Notes: a model not told the origin generated them from the letters alone. Positions 7,022-13,306 are shown, counted from the first letter of the stretch. The stretch: 17,673 bases of DNA from JBGOTP01 sp041476545 (GCA_041476545.1 JBGOTP010000063.1:1-17673), one strand, 5' to 3'. Numbers and translations: made by a program.

Positions 7022-8152
7022 TCAGCGGACACGCAGTACCACGATCGTCACGTCGTCTGTCGGCGTGGCGCTGCCGCAGAACTCGCGCACGCGGGCGAAC
7101 ACGCCGTCGAGGATCGCCTGCAGCGGCTCCTTCCGGCGGGCCGTGACGCACTCGACGAGCGCGGCGTCCGTGAAATCCTCGCCTGCGTCATTGGTCGCCT
7201 CCGTGACGCCATCGCTGAACATGACGATGGTGTCGCCAGCGTGGACGGAGATGGTCTCTTCCTCGAACGTGGGATTCTCGAACGGGCCCAGCATCGGCCC
7301 ACCGGTTGTCAGGCGACGCACACCCGTACTCGTCAGCAGGATCGGAGGATTCTGCCCGGAGTTGGAATAGCGGAAACGCCCATCCAGTGAGAGGATGCCG
7401 TACATGAGCGTGACAAAACGCGGCTCGATGTCCCGCCGGCGCAGCGCCTGATTCAGCCGCGAGAGCGTGACCGCCGGGCTGCGTTCGGCTTCCGCCTCGA
7501 CCGCGAGCATCCCCTGCACCATCGCCCCAACCAGGGCGGCGGCCGGACCCTTCCCGGACACGTCGCCAATCGCCACCGCGAAGTCGCCGGACGGCAGGTC
7601 CACGTATTCGAAGAAATCGCCGCCAATCGTGCGGGACGGCATCGACGCACCCACGACTTCAAAACTGGCGCCGGCGTGATGCGTGCGCGGGAGGAGCAGA
7701 CGCTGGATGGCGCCGGCTACTTGCAGTTCACTGTCCAGCTGCGATTTTTCGAGGCGCTCGAGCACGCCGCGCAGGTCGTAGATGCGTCGTTCGTCCACGA
7801 TTTGCGAGCCCAGAAACGTATAGAGACGGGCGAAGCCGTACTCGATCCCTTCCCCGGTCGGCCGGAGGCCGAAGAGCTCTCCGCTGTGCGTCGCCATGAC
7901 GGTCCCGAATTCGGCGGCCCTGTTCTCTTCGCAAATGAACAGGTCGTCGTTCACACGGATTTGATAGTCGGGCCACAACGTGAACAACGCGCGAAAGGCT
8001 TCTTCGATCGCCGGACGCCCGTGGACGGTCCTGAACATGGGGCTCGTGACCACGGCCGACTCCGCGTACATCGGCATGAGCGCGGCCACGTCGTGACGGT
8101 TCAACGCATCCTTGTGGCGCCGCAGGAACGTCCTGGTCTGGTCGCGCGTCAT
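7022..8152 (-). CDS. SnoaL-like domain fused to SpoIIE/PP2C phosphatase
   Basis: This is a 376-residue cytoplasmic protein. Residues 1-130 form an NTF2/SnoaL-like domain (DALNRHDVAALMPMYAESAV, then GRPAIEEAFRALFTLWPDY and VMATHSGELFGLRPTG), the fold of polyketide cyclases and many ligand-binding modules. A linker helix (130-155) leads to a SpoIIE-type phosphatase (about 165-375). Its metal ligands are intact: Asp179 in GGDFFEY, Asp197 in GDVSGKG, Asp314 in FSDGVTE and 366-367 in TDDVT. The SnoaL-like part probably acts as a sensor of a small hydrophobic ligand controlling phosphatase output on an anti-sigma antagonist. That role is inference. No ribosome-binding site is obvious before the ATG. 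The gene stands alone on its strand and is bracketed by the two 187-bp repeats. Confidence 0.9.
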   Translation of the reverse strand: MTRDQTRTFLRRHKDALNRHDVAALMPMYAESAVVTSPMFRTVHGRPAIEEAFRALFTLWPDYQIRVNDDLFICEENRAAEFGTVMATHSGELFGLRPTGEGIEYGFARLYTFLGSQIVDERRIYDLRGVLERLEKSQLDSELQVAGAIQRLLLPRTHHAGASFEVVGASMPSRTIGGDFFEYVDLPSGDFAVAIGDVSGKGPAAALVGAMVQGMLAVEAEAERSPAVTLSRLNQALRRRDIEPRFVTLMYGILSLDGRFRYSNSGQNPPILLTSTGVRRLTTGGPMLGPFENPTFEEETISVHAGDTIVMFSDGVTEATNDAGEDFTDAALVECVTARRKEPLQAILDGVFARVREFCGSATPTDDVTIVVLRVR

Positions 8153-8163
8153 GGGGGCCTGTC

Positions 8164-8197
8164 GTAGCGCAGGGCTTCAACCCTGCCGTGGAGCTAC
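8164..8197. repeat. GTAGCG-type hairpin repeat
   Basis: GTAGC pairs with GCTAC on the outside, and GCAGGG with CCCTGC on the inside around a CTTCAA loop. It belongs to the same general class as the pair at 6173-6239 (GTAGCG, then a stem ending in GGCT). It lies 12 bases upstream of the start codon of the SnoaL-SpoIIE gene, within its leader on the minus strand, where it could affect translation. Confidence 0.6.
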
Positions 8198-8245
8198 AGC
8201 GACATTCAGCATACAAGATCCGGCTCTGGCCGCCGGATCGCGATG

Positions 8246-8432
8246 CCCGCGTTGGAGCCGTTGCTCCCGCGAACCGGCTCGACGACGCGGGAAATGGCAC
8301 CTTCGCGATCTGTTGGTGGAATGCCGCAGCTCCGTGAGCTGCGGCGGACTTTGGCGCTCCGGTGCAATTTCCCCGCTGACGCGTGAGACGCGTCGCTCAC
8401 ACGGTTCGCGTGAACAACGGCCCCGACGCCGG
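8246..8432. repeat. 187-bp foldable repeat, copy B
   Basis: This has the same length and orientation as copy A. The core is 8261-8417. The outer inverted arms are 8246-8275 and 8403-8432 (25 of 30 positions pair). The outermost 15 bases of each arm are unrelated to those of copy A, yet still pair with each other. The central stem is GCCGCAGCTC with GAGCTGCGGC, perfect, and differs from copy A by two compensating base-pair swaps. The side hairpin GACGCGT-GAG-ACGCGTC is perfect. On the minus strand it ends about 94 bases before the phosphatase start codon. The remaining 8433-8597 shows no gene or repeat I can support. Confidence 0.85.
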
Positions 8433-8597
8433 GCCCATCCGTATCTGCGGTCCGCTGGGCGGCGTCTCGTGGTGCTCGACGCGCCGACTTGCTGAGCGAA
8501 CCGACTTCACCGCGCAGCCGGAAGTTGGCCGAAGCGAGTCTTCCCGTGGCGACTCAGGCGTACGCGATCCGATCGATGGAACCAGCTCCAGCGGTGT

Positions 8598-9311
8598 GTG
8601 CGCGATCGTGCGTCGTTCGGACAGGCTGGTAGTCGCCCACGGCTGCGACAGGATGGCGAGCGAGAGGCCAACTCGTCGCAGGACACGCCCGACAAGCAGG
8701 ATCCCACCCAGTACAAACGCGCGGCGAGCGTCGGCACCGGATCGCTCGTGGCGCTGGCGTCGGGCACCGACGAGATGGCGGCCCGCGTGTTGAACGAAAA
8801 CATCGGGCGCGGTCTCGCGCGGTCGGCCAGCGTGCTGTGGACCGACGTCGAGGACGGGAAGAAGAAGACGGCCGCGTTCGATCCGCTCATCGACAAGCGG
8901 GCGGCAGCGCTGCTCGATGAGGTGAAGGCGGCGTATCAGCTGCAGGCGGCGCAGCGAGGAGTGCCGGCGGCGGAGCCGACGCAGTCCGCGGAGGAGAGAG
9001 AGGCGGCGAACCTGCTCGTGGAGCCGGCGGCTGGTGGCGGAGGACGTGGACGAGGTGCTGGCGGTGCGGCGCCGGCCGCGGCTCCGGCCGGGCGCGGTGG
9101 CGGTGCTCCAGCGGGTGGCGCGGGTCCGGCGCCGGCGTTGCCGCAGGAGATGAACGCGGAGTTCGCGATTCTTCTGGGTCAGCGCAAGACGGCGCTCGAG
9201 ATTCGCGATTTTCTGTCCGGCGAATTCACGCCGCTGCCGCTCGCGGATCTCATGGCCGTCCTGCGTGCGCGAGAAGCCGCGGGGACGATTCGGCTGACGC
9301 CGGTGAGATAG
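8598..9311 (+). pseudogene. Unrecognised protein, probably an N-terminally truncated gene
   Basis: The 237-residue frame starts only at a weak GTG (8598) without a ribosome-binding site. Its first 40 residues look like random sequence (Arg/Asp/Gln-rich, no signal peptide). Protein-like sequence begins near residue 45: SLVALASGTDEMAARVLNEN, SVLWTDVEDGKKKTAAFDPL and a helix LIDKRAAALLDEVKAAYQLQ. A Gly/Arg/Ala/Pro linker (145-182) follows, then a C-terminal module ILLGQRKTALEIRDFLSGEF with PLADLMAVLRAREAAG. I do not recognise the family. The linker is like those of secreted proteins in this window, so the lost N-terminus may have carried a signal peptide. It could also be a complete gene with a later start. 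Confidence 0.5.
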
Positions 9312-9318
9312 CGACAGA

Positions 9319-9353
9319 GGCTGGAGGCTGGAGGCTGGGGGCTGGAGCCTGGA
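9319..9353. repeat. Five tandem GGCTGGA heptamers
   Basis: There are five head-to-tail 7-bp units (GGCTGGA, with one GGCTGGG and one GCCTGGA) between the convergent unknown gene and the DUF1648 gene. It is a simple intergenic minisatellite with no evident function. Confidence 0.75.
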
Positions 9354-9372
9354 GGCATCACTTCGTGGTGAG

Positions 9373-10428
9373 CTATCGGGACCGCATCCTCAAGAACAGC
9401 GGCGCAAGCACAGCCAGCAGCGGTCCGACGATCAACAGCATCGTGACCGGCCATCCCCATGGGTGGCCGTAGTTCAGTGTCCAGCCCACGCCGACGCGCT
9501 TCGGCACAAAGAGCGCGGGGTCCTGCGGGTTGTTGTAGAACTGCCCCCACTTCCAGCATGCATCGGGCGTGGCATCGCCAACGACGCTGCCAGTGTCCAC
9601 GATCGTCGTCCGCTGGCGCAGGCGCCTGACCGTGACAATCATCCTCCACGTCAGCGCCAGCAGCAGAGCAGCGGCCACGATCCCGAGCGCCGGCGCTGGT
9701 AAGGTGGTGGACGAGAACACAGGCGCGATCGTCGCCCAACCAGTGATGATGGCGGCGACGTACGAGCCGGCCAGCATGGCCATGACGTTCAGCGCCCGGA
9801 GGTCCGGTTGACGCGGCGCCCGCGCGCTTCGCATGAGCGCATACGTCAGGGCGGCCATGGCGCCGCAGACGCCGAGTCCGAGCAGCGCGGGAACGATCGC
9901 GTCAAGAGACCTGGTACGCCAGCCGTCGGCCCGGCCGGCAAAATCCCAGTGCATCGGGAACGTGTCGGGAATGCGATCCCAGTGTGCCGCAAGGTACAGA
10001 GCGGCCGCCGCGAGAATGACAAAGGGACCGAGCTGGGCGACGAGGCCACCCGGCAACCCGGTACGCGGCGTGAGCTCGGCTTCCCGAATGGTCACGTGCG
10101 ATAGTGAGATCGAGTGTGGCAGGACCGCCCCGTGTGCGCGTGCGAATGCGATGCACGCGCCAACCAGTTGTCCCACCACGCCGGCCACGAAGATGATCTG
10201 CCGGGCGGCCGCCCCGGCGATCGGCAGAAGCGCCAGTGTCAGCAGCCCCTGCGACCAGATGAACGCGCGGTACCGCAGCAGTGCCGAACGGCCCTCCCTG
10301 CCGCCGGCAAAGTCTGGCGAAACGGTCACGCCAAAAAAAAGGTCCGGCGCCGAGAACGACGGCAGAACGCTGAACACGGCCGCAACCAGAATGAACGACG
10401 CTGCGAAGATCGCGCCTGACAGGTCCAC
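9373..10428 (-). CDS. DUF1648/DUF5808 multi-pass membrane protein
   Basis: This is a 351-residue integral membrane protein with about eight hydrophobic segments (near 5-23, 58-72, 77-95, 129-148, 174-198, 215-238, 244-262 and 326-346). The motif WDRIPDTFPMHWDFAGRADG (150-169) is the DUF1648 signature, found in Firmicutes SdpI-like immunity proteins and many unknown proteins. Near the C-terminus, WKWGQFYNNPQDPALFVPKR and GVGWTLNYG match the DUF5808 pattern. The start is a GTG at 10428, fixed by AAGGAG on the minus strand (10436-10441) with a 7-base spacer. It begins one base after the stop of the GntR repressor gene, so the pair is an operon. The function is unknown; coupling to a YtrA-type repressor suggests an envelope-stress or antimicrobial response. 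Confidence 0.85.
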   Translation of the reverse strand: MDLSGAIFAASFILVAAVFSVLPSFSAPDLFFGVTVSPDFAGGREGRSALLRYRAFIWSQGLLTLALLPIAGAAARQIIFVAGVVGQLVGACIAFARAHGAVLPHSISLSHVTIREAELTPRTGLPGGLVAQLGPFVILAAAALYLAAHWDRIPDTFPMHWDFAGRADGWRTRSLDAIVPALLGLGVCGAMAALTYALMRSARAPRQPDLRALNVMAMLAGSYVAAIITGWATIAPVFSSTTLPAPALGIVAAALLLALTWRMIVTVRRLRQRTTIVDTGSVVGDATPDACWKWGQFYNNPQDPALFVPKRVGVGWTLNYGHPWGWPVTMLLIVGPLLAVLAPLFLRMRSR

Positions 10429-10429
10429 G

Positions 10430-10837
10430 TTACGACTCCTTGCCGGACCCGGCGAGCTGTTCCGTCATGGTCCTCATCGCCTGCGCGATGACGGAGGGTT
10501 GAAGCCCGGCCGATCGCGCTTCGGCAATGAGTTCACGCAGCTGTCGAAGAAACGAGGCACGCTGATCCGGCGACGCCTTGGGATGCGATCGATCGAGCAC
10601 CCGCACGCCATGGTGGCGGCGCATATCGAGCCATCCTTCATCGGCGAGAATGCGGTAGGCCTCCGCCACCGTGTTGTGGTGGACGCCGAGGTCCACGGCG
10701 ACCTGGCGAACCGTCGGGAGCTGGTCGCCGGGCTGAAAACGGCCGTCCACGAGAAACGCCCGCAGCGAGTTGGCAACCTGGCGGTAGACCGGGACGGGGG
10801 AACTCGTGTCGATGCGCAGCGTCGGGCGGCTGGACAT
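10430..10837 (-). CDS. GntR-family transcriptional regulator (YtrA subfamily)
   Basis: This 135-residue DNA-binding protein has an N-terminal winged helix (about 12-80): PVYRQVANSLRAFLVDGRFQ, PGDQLPTVRQVAVDLGVHHN and TVAEAYRILADEGWL. It has only a short C-terminal helical tail (90-135) and no ligand-binding FCD or UTRA domain. That small size is typical of YtrA-type repressors, which autoregulate an operon with a membrane or transporter gene; here the partner is the DUF1648 gene one base downstream. I choose the ATG at 10837 (MSSRPTLRID). The frame runs back to 10936, but that extension is Arg-rich and not protein-like. The start codon lies in an inverted repeat that is the probable operator, and no ribosome-binding site precedes it. 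Confidence 0.88.
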   Translation of the reverse strand: MSSRPTLRIDTSSPVPVYRQVANSLRAFLVDGRFQPGDQLPTVRQVAVDLGVHHNTVAEAYRILADEGWLDMRRHHGVRVLDRSHPKASPDQRASFLRQLRELIAEARSAGLQPSVIAQAMRTMTEQLAGSGKES

Positions 10838-10858
10838 TGTCTGCTGTCTACAGACAAT
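10836..10858. promoter_or_regulatory. Probable operator of the GntR/YtrA-type repressor
   Basis: ATTGTCTG and CAGACAAT form a perfect 8-bp inverted repeat around a 7-base spacer (CTGTCTA). It overlaps the first bases of the repressor start codon. Size and position fit autoregulation by a GntR dimer. Inside it, TGTCTACAGACA (10845-10856) is a second, shorter palindrome. Confidence 0.65.
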
Positions 10859-10905
10859 AGACACTGAGGGCGGCCGTGTCAAGTCCCGCGGCTGCGTGGT
10901 CCGTG

Positions 10906-11064
10906 TCAGACGTCGAAGATGTCGCCGACGCCGCACGTGAAGCCGGGCACAACGCCCGCGGCATCGAGTTCGTCGCCTTCACGCATCGTCACTGCGAGGG
11001 TCGTGCCGCGCGGAATTGCTCGGAGATCAGCGGGATCGATGGGGAAGTTCCGGAGATTGCCCTC
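10906..11064 (-). pseudogene. C-terminal fragment resembling a Uma2-family protein
   Basis: Read on the minus strand, the frame ends with RGTTLAVTMREGDELDAAGV, then VPGFTCGVGDIFDV and a stop (10906-10908). The ending, with a Gly-Asp-x-Leu step and VPGFxxxVxxIF, resembles the C-terminus of Uma2-type restriction-endonuclease-fold proteins (PF05685). The rest of the gene (normally about 180-200 residues) is missing. Sequence upstream runs into the operator and antitoxin gene of the Phd/VapC pair. It is probably a gene cut off by insertion or deletion at that boundary. The family call rests on a short tail. Confidence 0.45.
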
Positions 11065-11084
11065 TTGTGCTACATGTAGCACAA
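11065..11084. promoter_or_regulatory. Perfect 20-bp palindrome, probable antitoxin operator
   Basis: TTGTGCTACATGTAGCACAA is a perfect palindrome centred on CATG. It ends on the first base of the antitoxin ATG (11084). Phd/YefM antitoxins bind palindromes of this kind over their own promoter, so it is the likely autoregulation site of the pair. Confidence 0.75.
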
Positions 11085-11329
11085 TGAGGTTCATGAGGAA
11101 GACGGGCGTACGCGAGGCGCGGCAGAACCTGTCGGCACTGATCGAAGAAGTCCGGAAAGGGCACGAGATCACGATTACCGACCGGGGACGGCCGGTGGCG
11201 CGGTTGGTTCCTCCCCTTTCTTCGGTCAGTGTGCCCTTTCATGGTCGAAGCGCATTCCGCCGGACCATGCCGAAGCTGAAGCCGCCCGCGTCGAAAGCCG
11301 TGATTGATGGCCGTGAAGAGCGACACTGA
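11084..11329 (+). CDS. Phd/YefM-type antitoxin
   Basis: The protein has 81 residues. The N-terminal half, VREARQNLSALIEEVRKGHE followed by ITITDRGRPVARLVP, is the classic Phd/YefM DNA-binding fold. The disordered C-terminal tail (SSVSVPFHGRSAFRRTMPKL) would wrap the toxin. The protein neutralises the PIN toxin encoded next to it and represses the operon through the palindrome at 11065-11084. The start could be ATG 11084 (used here, directly at the operator edge) or ATG 11093, which has GAGG only three bases upstream. The gene overlaps the toxin gene by 23 bases, so translation is coupled. Confidence 0.85.
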   Translation: MRFMRKTGVREARQNLSALIEEVRKGHEITITDRGRPVARLVPPLSSVSVPFHGRSAFRRTMPKLKPPASKAVIDGREERH

Positions 11330-11723
11330 GGCGACGGGCGTCTACATTGACGCCAGCGCGCTGGTGAAACTCTACCTGCCGGAGCCAGAGAGCGAGTGGC
11401 TCGATGAGTTTCTGCAGGGCCGTCGCGATCTGATGATGTCGGAGCTGGCGATCACCGAGGTGCTCTCCACGGTTGCGCGCAAGCGCCGCGAAGGCGGTCT
11501 CACTGCTCGGCAGGCCAACCAGATTCGAGACGCCATCTTCCGGGACGCCGGGTCGGGCTCGTTCACGCGACTGGATCTCTCACCAGCCATCCACCGACAG
11601 GCCGAGCGGATGTTGCTGACCACTGAGTCTGTGCCGTTCAGGACGCTGGATGCGCTACACATCGCGCTGGCGGTCTCCGGAACGGCGGAACTCATCGTGA
11701 CCTTCGATCGTCGGATGGCTTAA
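11307..11723 (+). CDS. vapC: VapC-type PIN-domain toxin, C-terminally shortened
   Basis: This 138-residue PIN-domain ribonuclease has all four acidic positions: Asp15 (YIDASALVKLYL), Glu46 or Glu51 (SELAITEVLS), Asp115 (TLDALHIALA) and Asp134 (VTFDRRMA). It would cleave tRNA or other RNA when free of the antitoxin. The frame stops at TAA 11721-11723 immediately after FDRRMA. Reading on in the same frame gives SAVRHGLDVVDIE and a second TAA (11763-11765). That is the normal final helix and strand of this family, so the first stop appears to be a recent nonsense change removing about 14 residues. Whether the shortened toxin is active is open, since the catalytic residues remain. Confidence 0.85.
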   Translation: MAVKSDTEATGVYIDASALVKLYLPEPESEWLDEFLQGRRDLMMSELAITEVLSTVARKRREGGLTARQANQIRDAIFRDAGSGSFTRLDLSPAIHRQAERMLLTTESVPFRTLDALHIALAVSGTAELIVTFDRRMA

Positions 11724-11741
11724 TCCGCCGTCCGGCACGGG

Positions 11742-11762
11742 CTCGATGTCGTTGACATCGAG
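11742..11762. other. Perfect 9-bp stem hairpin between convergent genes
   Basis: CTCGATGTC and GACATCGAG pair perfectly around GTT, between the convergent vapC and metallo-hydrolase genes. No T-run follows on either strand, so it is not a standard intrinsic terminator. It lies within the former vapC tail (codons for LDVVDIE), so the palindrome may be incidental. Confidence 0.4.
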
Positions 11763-11775
11763 TAAAAGGCGACGT

Positions 11776-12864
11776 TCAGATCTTGCCGACCGCTCGCAAC
11801 TTGGCCGCGCTCGCGCAGCTCTCGACCACTGAGAAGTAGCGGCCCACGGCGGCCGTGCCGACATCGAATGGATTGTCCTGGCCGGGCTTCCGATTGGCGG
11901 CCGTGTGCGCCTTGTAGTAGGCGTTGTCGAACTCCGTGTGGTTCGACACCATGGCCGTCGCGCCGAAATCAGCGGCCGCGTTGGCCATCTTCCTCACCGA
12001 GGCGATGTACGTGTCGTAGTACGCGGCGTCGCCGCCGAACGGAATGGCGGTGCCGCCGACGTACGCGACGCGCAGCGGCTTGCCGTTGTCTTTCACCTCG
12101 AAGAGGAACGAGATCGTCCCGGGCGTATGGCCCGGCGTGGTGACAATCTGCACCGAGGCGTCGCCGACTGAGAATTTCATCCCGTCCGCGCCGATCGTGT
12201 CGTGCTTCGGCTTGATCCCGGTGCGCTTGTCGACCGCATCCCAGTCGGGACCGCCGTACACGAGATGCGCGGCCGGCATCGTGTCCTGCAGGTACGGTGC
12301 GCCGCCGTCGTGGTCGCCGTGCGCGTGCGAGATGATGACGTATTTCACCTTGTTCCTGTCGAGGCCAAGCTTCGTCATCCCGCCGACGACCTCGTCGGGC
12401 GCGGCGTAGTCGAAGAGCGCCTCGAGGATGATGATGCCTTCGCTGCCCACGAGCGCCCAGGCACTGTGAACCTTGGTCCCGAGGAAATAGAAGTTGTCGG
12501 CAACTTTCGCAGGCTCGGCGTACCAAGATGCCCTGGGTGGTGCGCCGCGGCCTGCCCGGCCGGCTGGCGCGCCGTTCCCGGCAGTCGTGGCGTTGCCGCG
12601 AGCAGCGTTTCCTCCAGCAGCATTCCCTGCGCGGCCGCCAGCGGGAGCGGTTCCGCGGCCCGTCGCGGGCGACGGTATGCAAAGGCGCAGGAATGTGCCC
12701 GCCCAATCTGTACCCGCGGCGCTTTTGGCGGCGGACACAAGGCCGTCTATTGTTGTCTGCGCGGGGGTTGTCGGAGCGGGCGCTTGAGCCAACACGACGA
12801 GGCCGGCGCCAGCCATCACCGCCAGCACCGCGCCGATGCCGATTGCGCGCGAGTTCATTCTCAT
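11776..12864 (-). CDS. Secreted metallo-beta-lactamase-fold hydrolase (subclass B3-like)
   Basis: The protein has 362 residues: a signal peptide (1-28, ending VLAQAPA), a short helical segment (38-65), a Gly/Ala/Asn/Arg low-complexity insert (67-108), then an MBL-fold domain (about 112-350). Zinc ligands are visible as HAHGDHDGG (His180, His182, Asp184, His185), TPGHTPG (His246) and NHTEFD (His309). The Asp-His pair and overall order resemble subclass B3 enzymes, but without a search it cannot be separated from other periplasmic MBL hydrolases, and resistance activity should not be assumed. I start at ATG 12864, which has AAGG with a suitable spacer. GTG 12870 is too close to that site, and ATG 12858 is also possible. 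Confidence 0.85.
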   Translation of the reverse strand: MRMNSRAIGIGAVLAVMAGAGLVVLAQAPAPTTPAQTTIDGLVSAAKSAAGTDWAGTFLRLCIPSPATGRGTAPAGGRAGNAAGGNAARGNATTAGNGAPAGRAGRGAPPRASWYAEPAKVADNFYFLGTKVHSAWALVGSEGIIILEALFDYAAPDEVVGGMTKLGLDRNKVKYVIISHAHGDHDGGAPYLQDTMPAAHLVYGGPDWDAVDKRTGIKPKHDTIGADGMKFSVGDASVQIVTTPGHTPGTISFLFEVKDNGKPLRVAYVGGTAIPFGGDAAYYDTYIASVRKMANAAADFGATAMVSNHTEFDNAYYKAHTAANRKPGQDNPFDVGTAAVGRYFSVVESCASAAKLRAVGKI

Positions 12865-12927
12865 CTCCACACCTTCTTGCAGCGAGACTACTACGGATCA
12901 CGCCCGTCCGCGGCTGCAAGCTCCGAG

Positions 12928-13208
12928 GGTACTGGGTCAGTTTTCCCTGGGCGGAGGAAGTTGCTGCCGCCGGACGGGACGACTCAGGGCCTCGCCGCCA
13001 CGAATGGCGCGCGGAAAAATGCGTGCACCGGCCTGGGCTGACGATCACCGCGGCGATGCAGCCAATATCGATGGCCGGCGTTCGGAACAAGCGACGCCGG
13101 TGTGGTGCGATCGGTGGGGTGGTGTCCGGCCAGCCGACCGGTTGGCCGCGGTGAGGGACCTCGGCGGGCAACACGGGGGATCGCCACGGATTGAACTGAC
13201 CCAGTACC
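12928..13208. mobile_element. 281-bp element with perfect 15-bp terminal inverted repeats (MITE-like)
   Basis: GGTACTGGGTCAGTT (12928-12942) is repeated as its exact reverse complement at 13194-13208. Nothing between them encodes a transposase: the long frame crossing it has no protein-like sequence until the crotonase starts. No target-site duplication is obvious. It could be a non-autonomous element or the remnant ends of a larger insertion. It accounts for about half of the 538-bp gap between the metallo-hydrolase and crotonase genes, and contains one copy of the GGGACGACTC repeat. Confidence 0.6.
12976..13027 (+). repeat. Dispersed GGGACGACTC repeat, copy 2
   Basis: GGGACGACTC, GGGCC, CGCC, CACGA, then GCGCGGAAAAA and GCGTGCA occur in the same order as the minus-strand reading of 6929-6980. 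This copy lies inside the 281-bp inverted-repeat element, so the repeat may be a part of that element that also occurs elsewhere. Confidence 0.5.
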
Positions 13209-13215
13209 GCTCAGA

Positions 13216-13241
13216 GCGTCCCGAGCGAAGTCGAAGGACGC
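13216..13241. repeat. Short palindromic repeat (GCGTCC...GGACGC)
   Basis: GCGTCC (13216-13221) pairs with GGACGC (13236-13241) around CGAGCGAAGTCGAA. The loop sequence GAGCGAAGTCGAAGGA is a familiar dispersed palindromic motif of environmental bacterial genomes. It begins eight bases after the end of the 281-bp element. Confidence 0.45.
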
Positions 13242-13263
13242 CTCCTCTTCGCGAACCGGGAAC

Positions 13264-13306
13264 CGCGCTTCGCGCGTTCATCGGGGTGCGGCGCCGAGTC
13301 GTCCCG
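13264..13306 (-). repeat. Dispersed GGGACGACTC repeat, copy 3
   Basis: On the minus strand this reads GGGACGACTCGG, a GC-rich block, then CCCGATGAACGCGCG. Over 30 aligned bases it matches the minus-strand copy at 6929-6980 at about 25 positions. It is oriented opposite to the copy at 12976-13027 and lies just outside the 281-bp element. Confidence 0.45.

Noticed and set aside
6636..8495. Similar protein frames (CSREPxRRRGKxHLRxLLVEC) in both copies of the 187-bp repeat
   Set aside because: Most of the nucleotide differences between copies change amino acids, while base pairing in the central stem is preserved. The similarity follows from the DNA repeat, not from a protein.
10838..10936. 33-residue N-terminal extension of the GntR regulator
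   Set aside because: The residues are Arg/Thr-rich, precede the normal family start, and overlap the probable operator.
11742..11762. Intrinsic terminator between vapC and the metallo-hydrolase
   Set aside because: The stem is perfect, but neither strand has a T-run after it, and the sequence is explained by the former coding tail of vapC.
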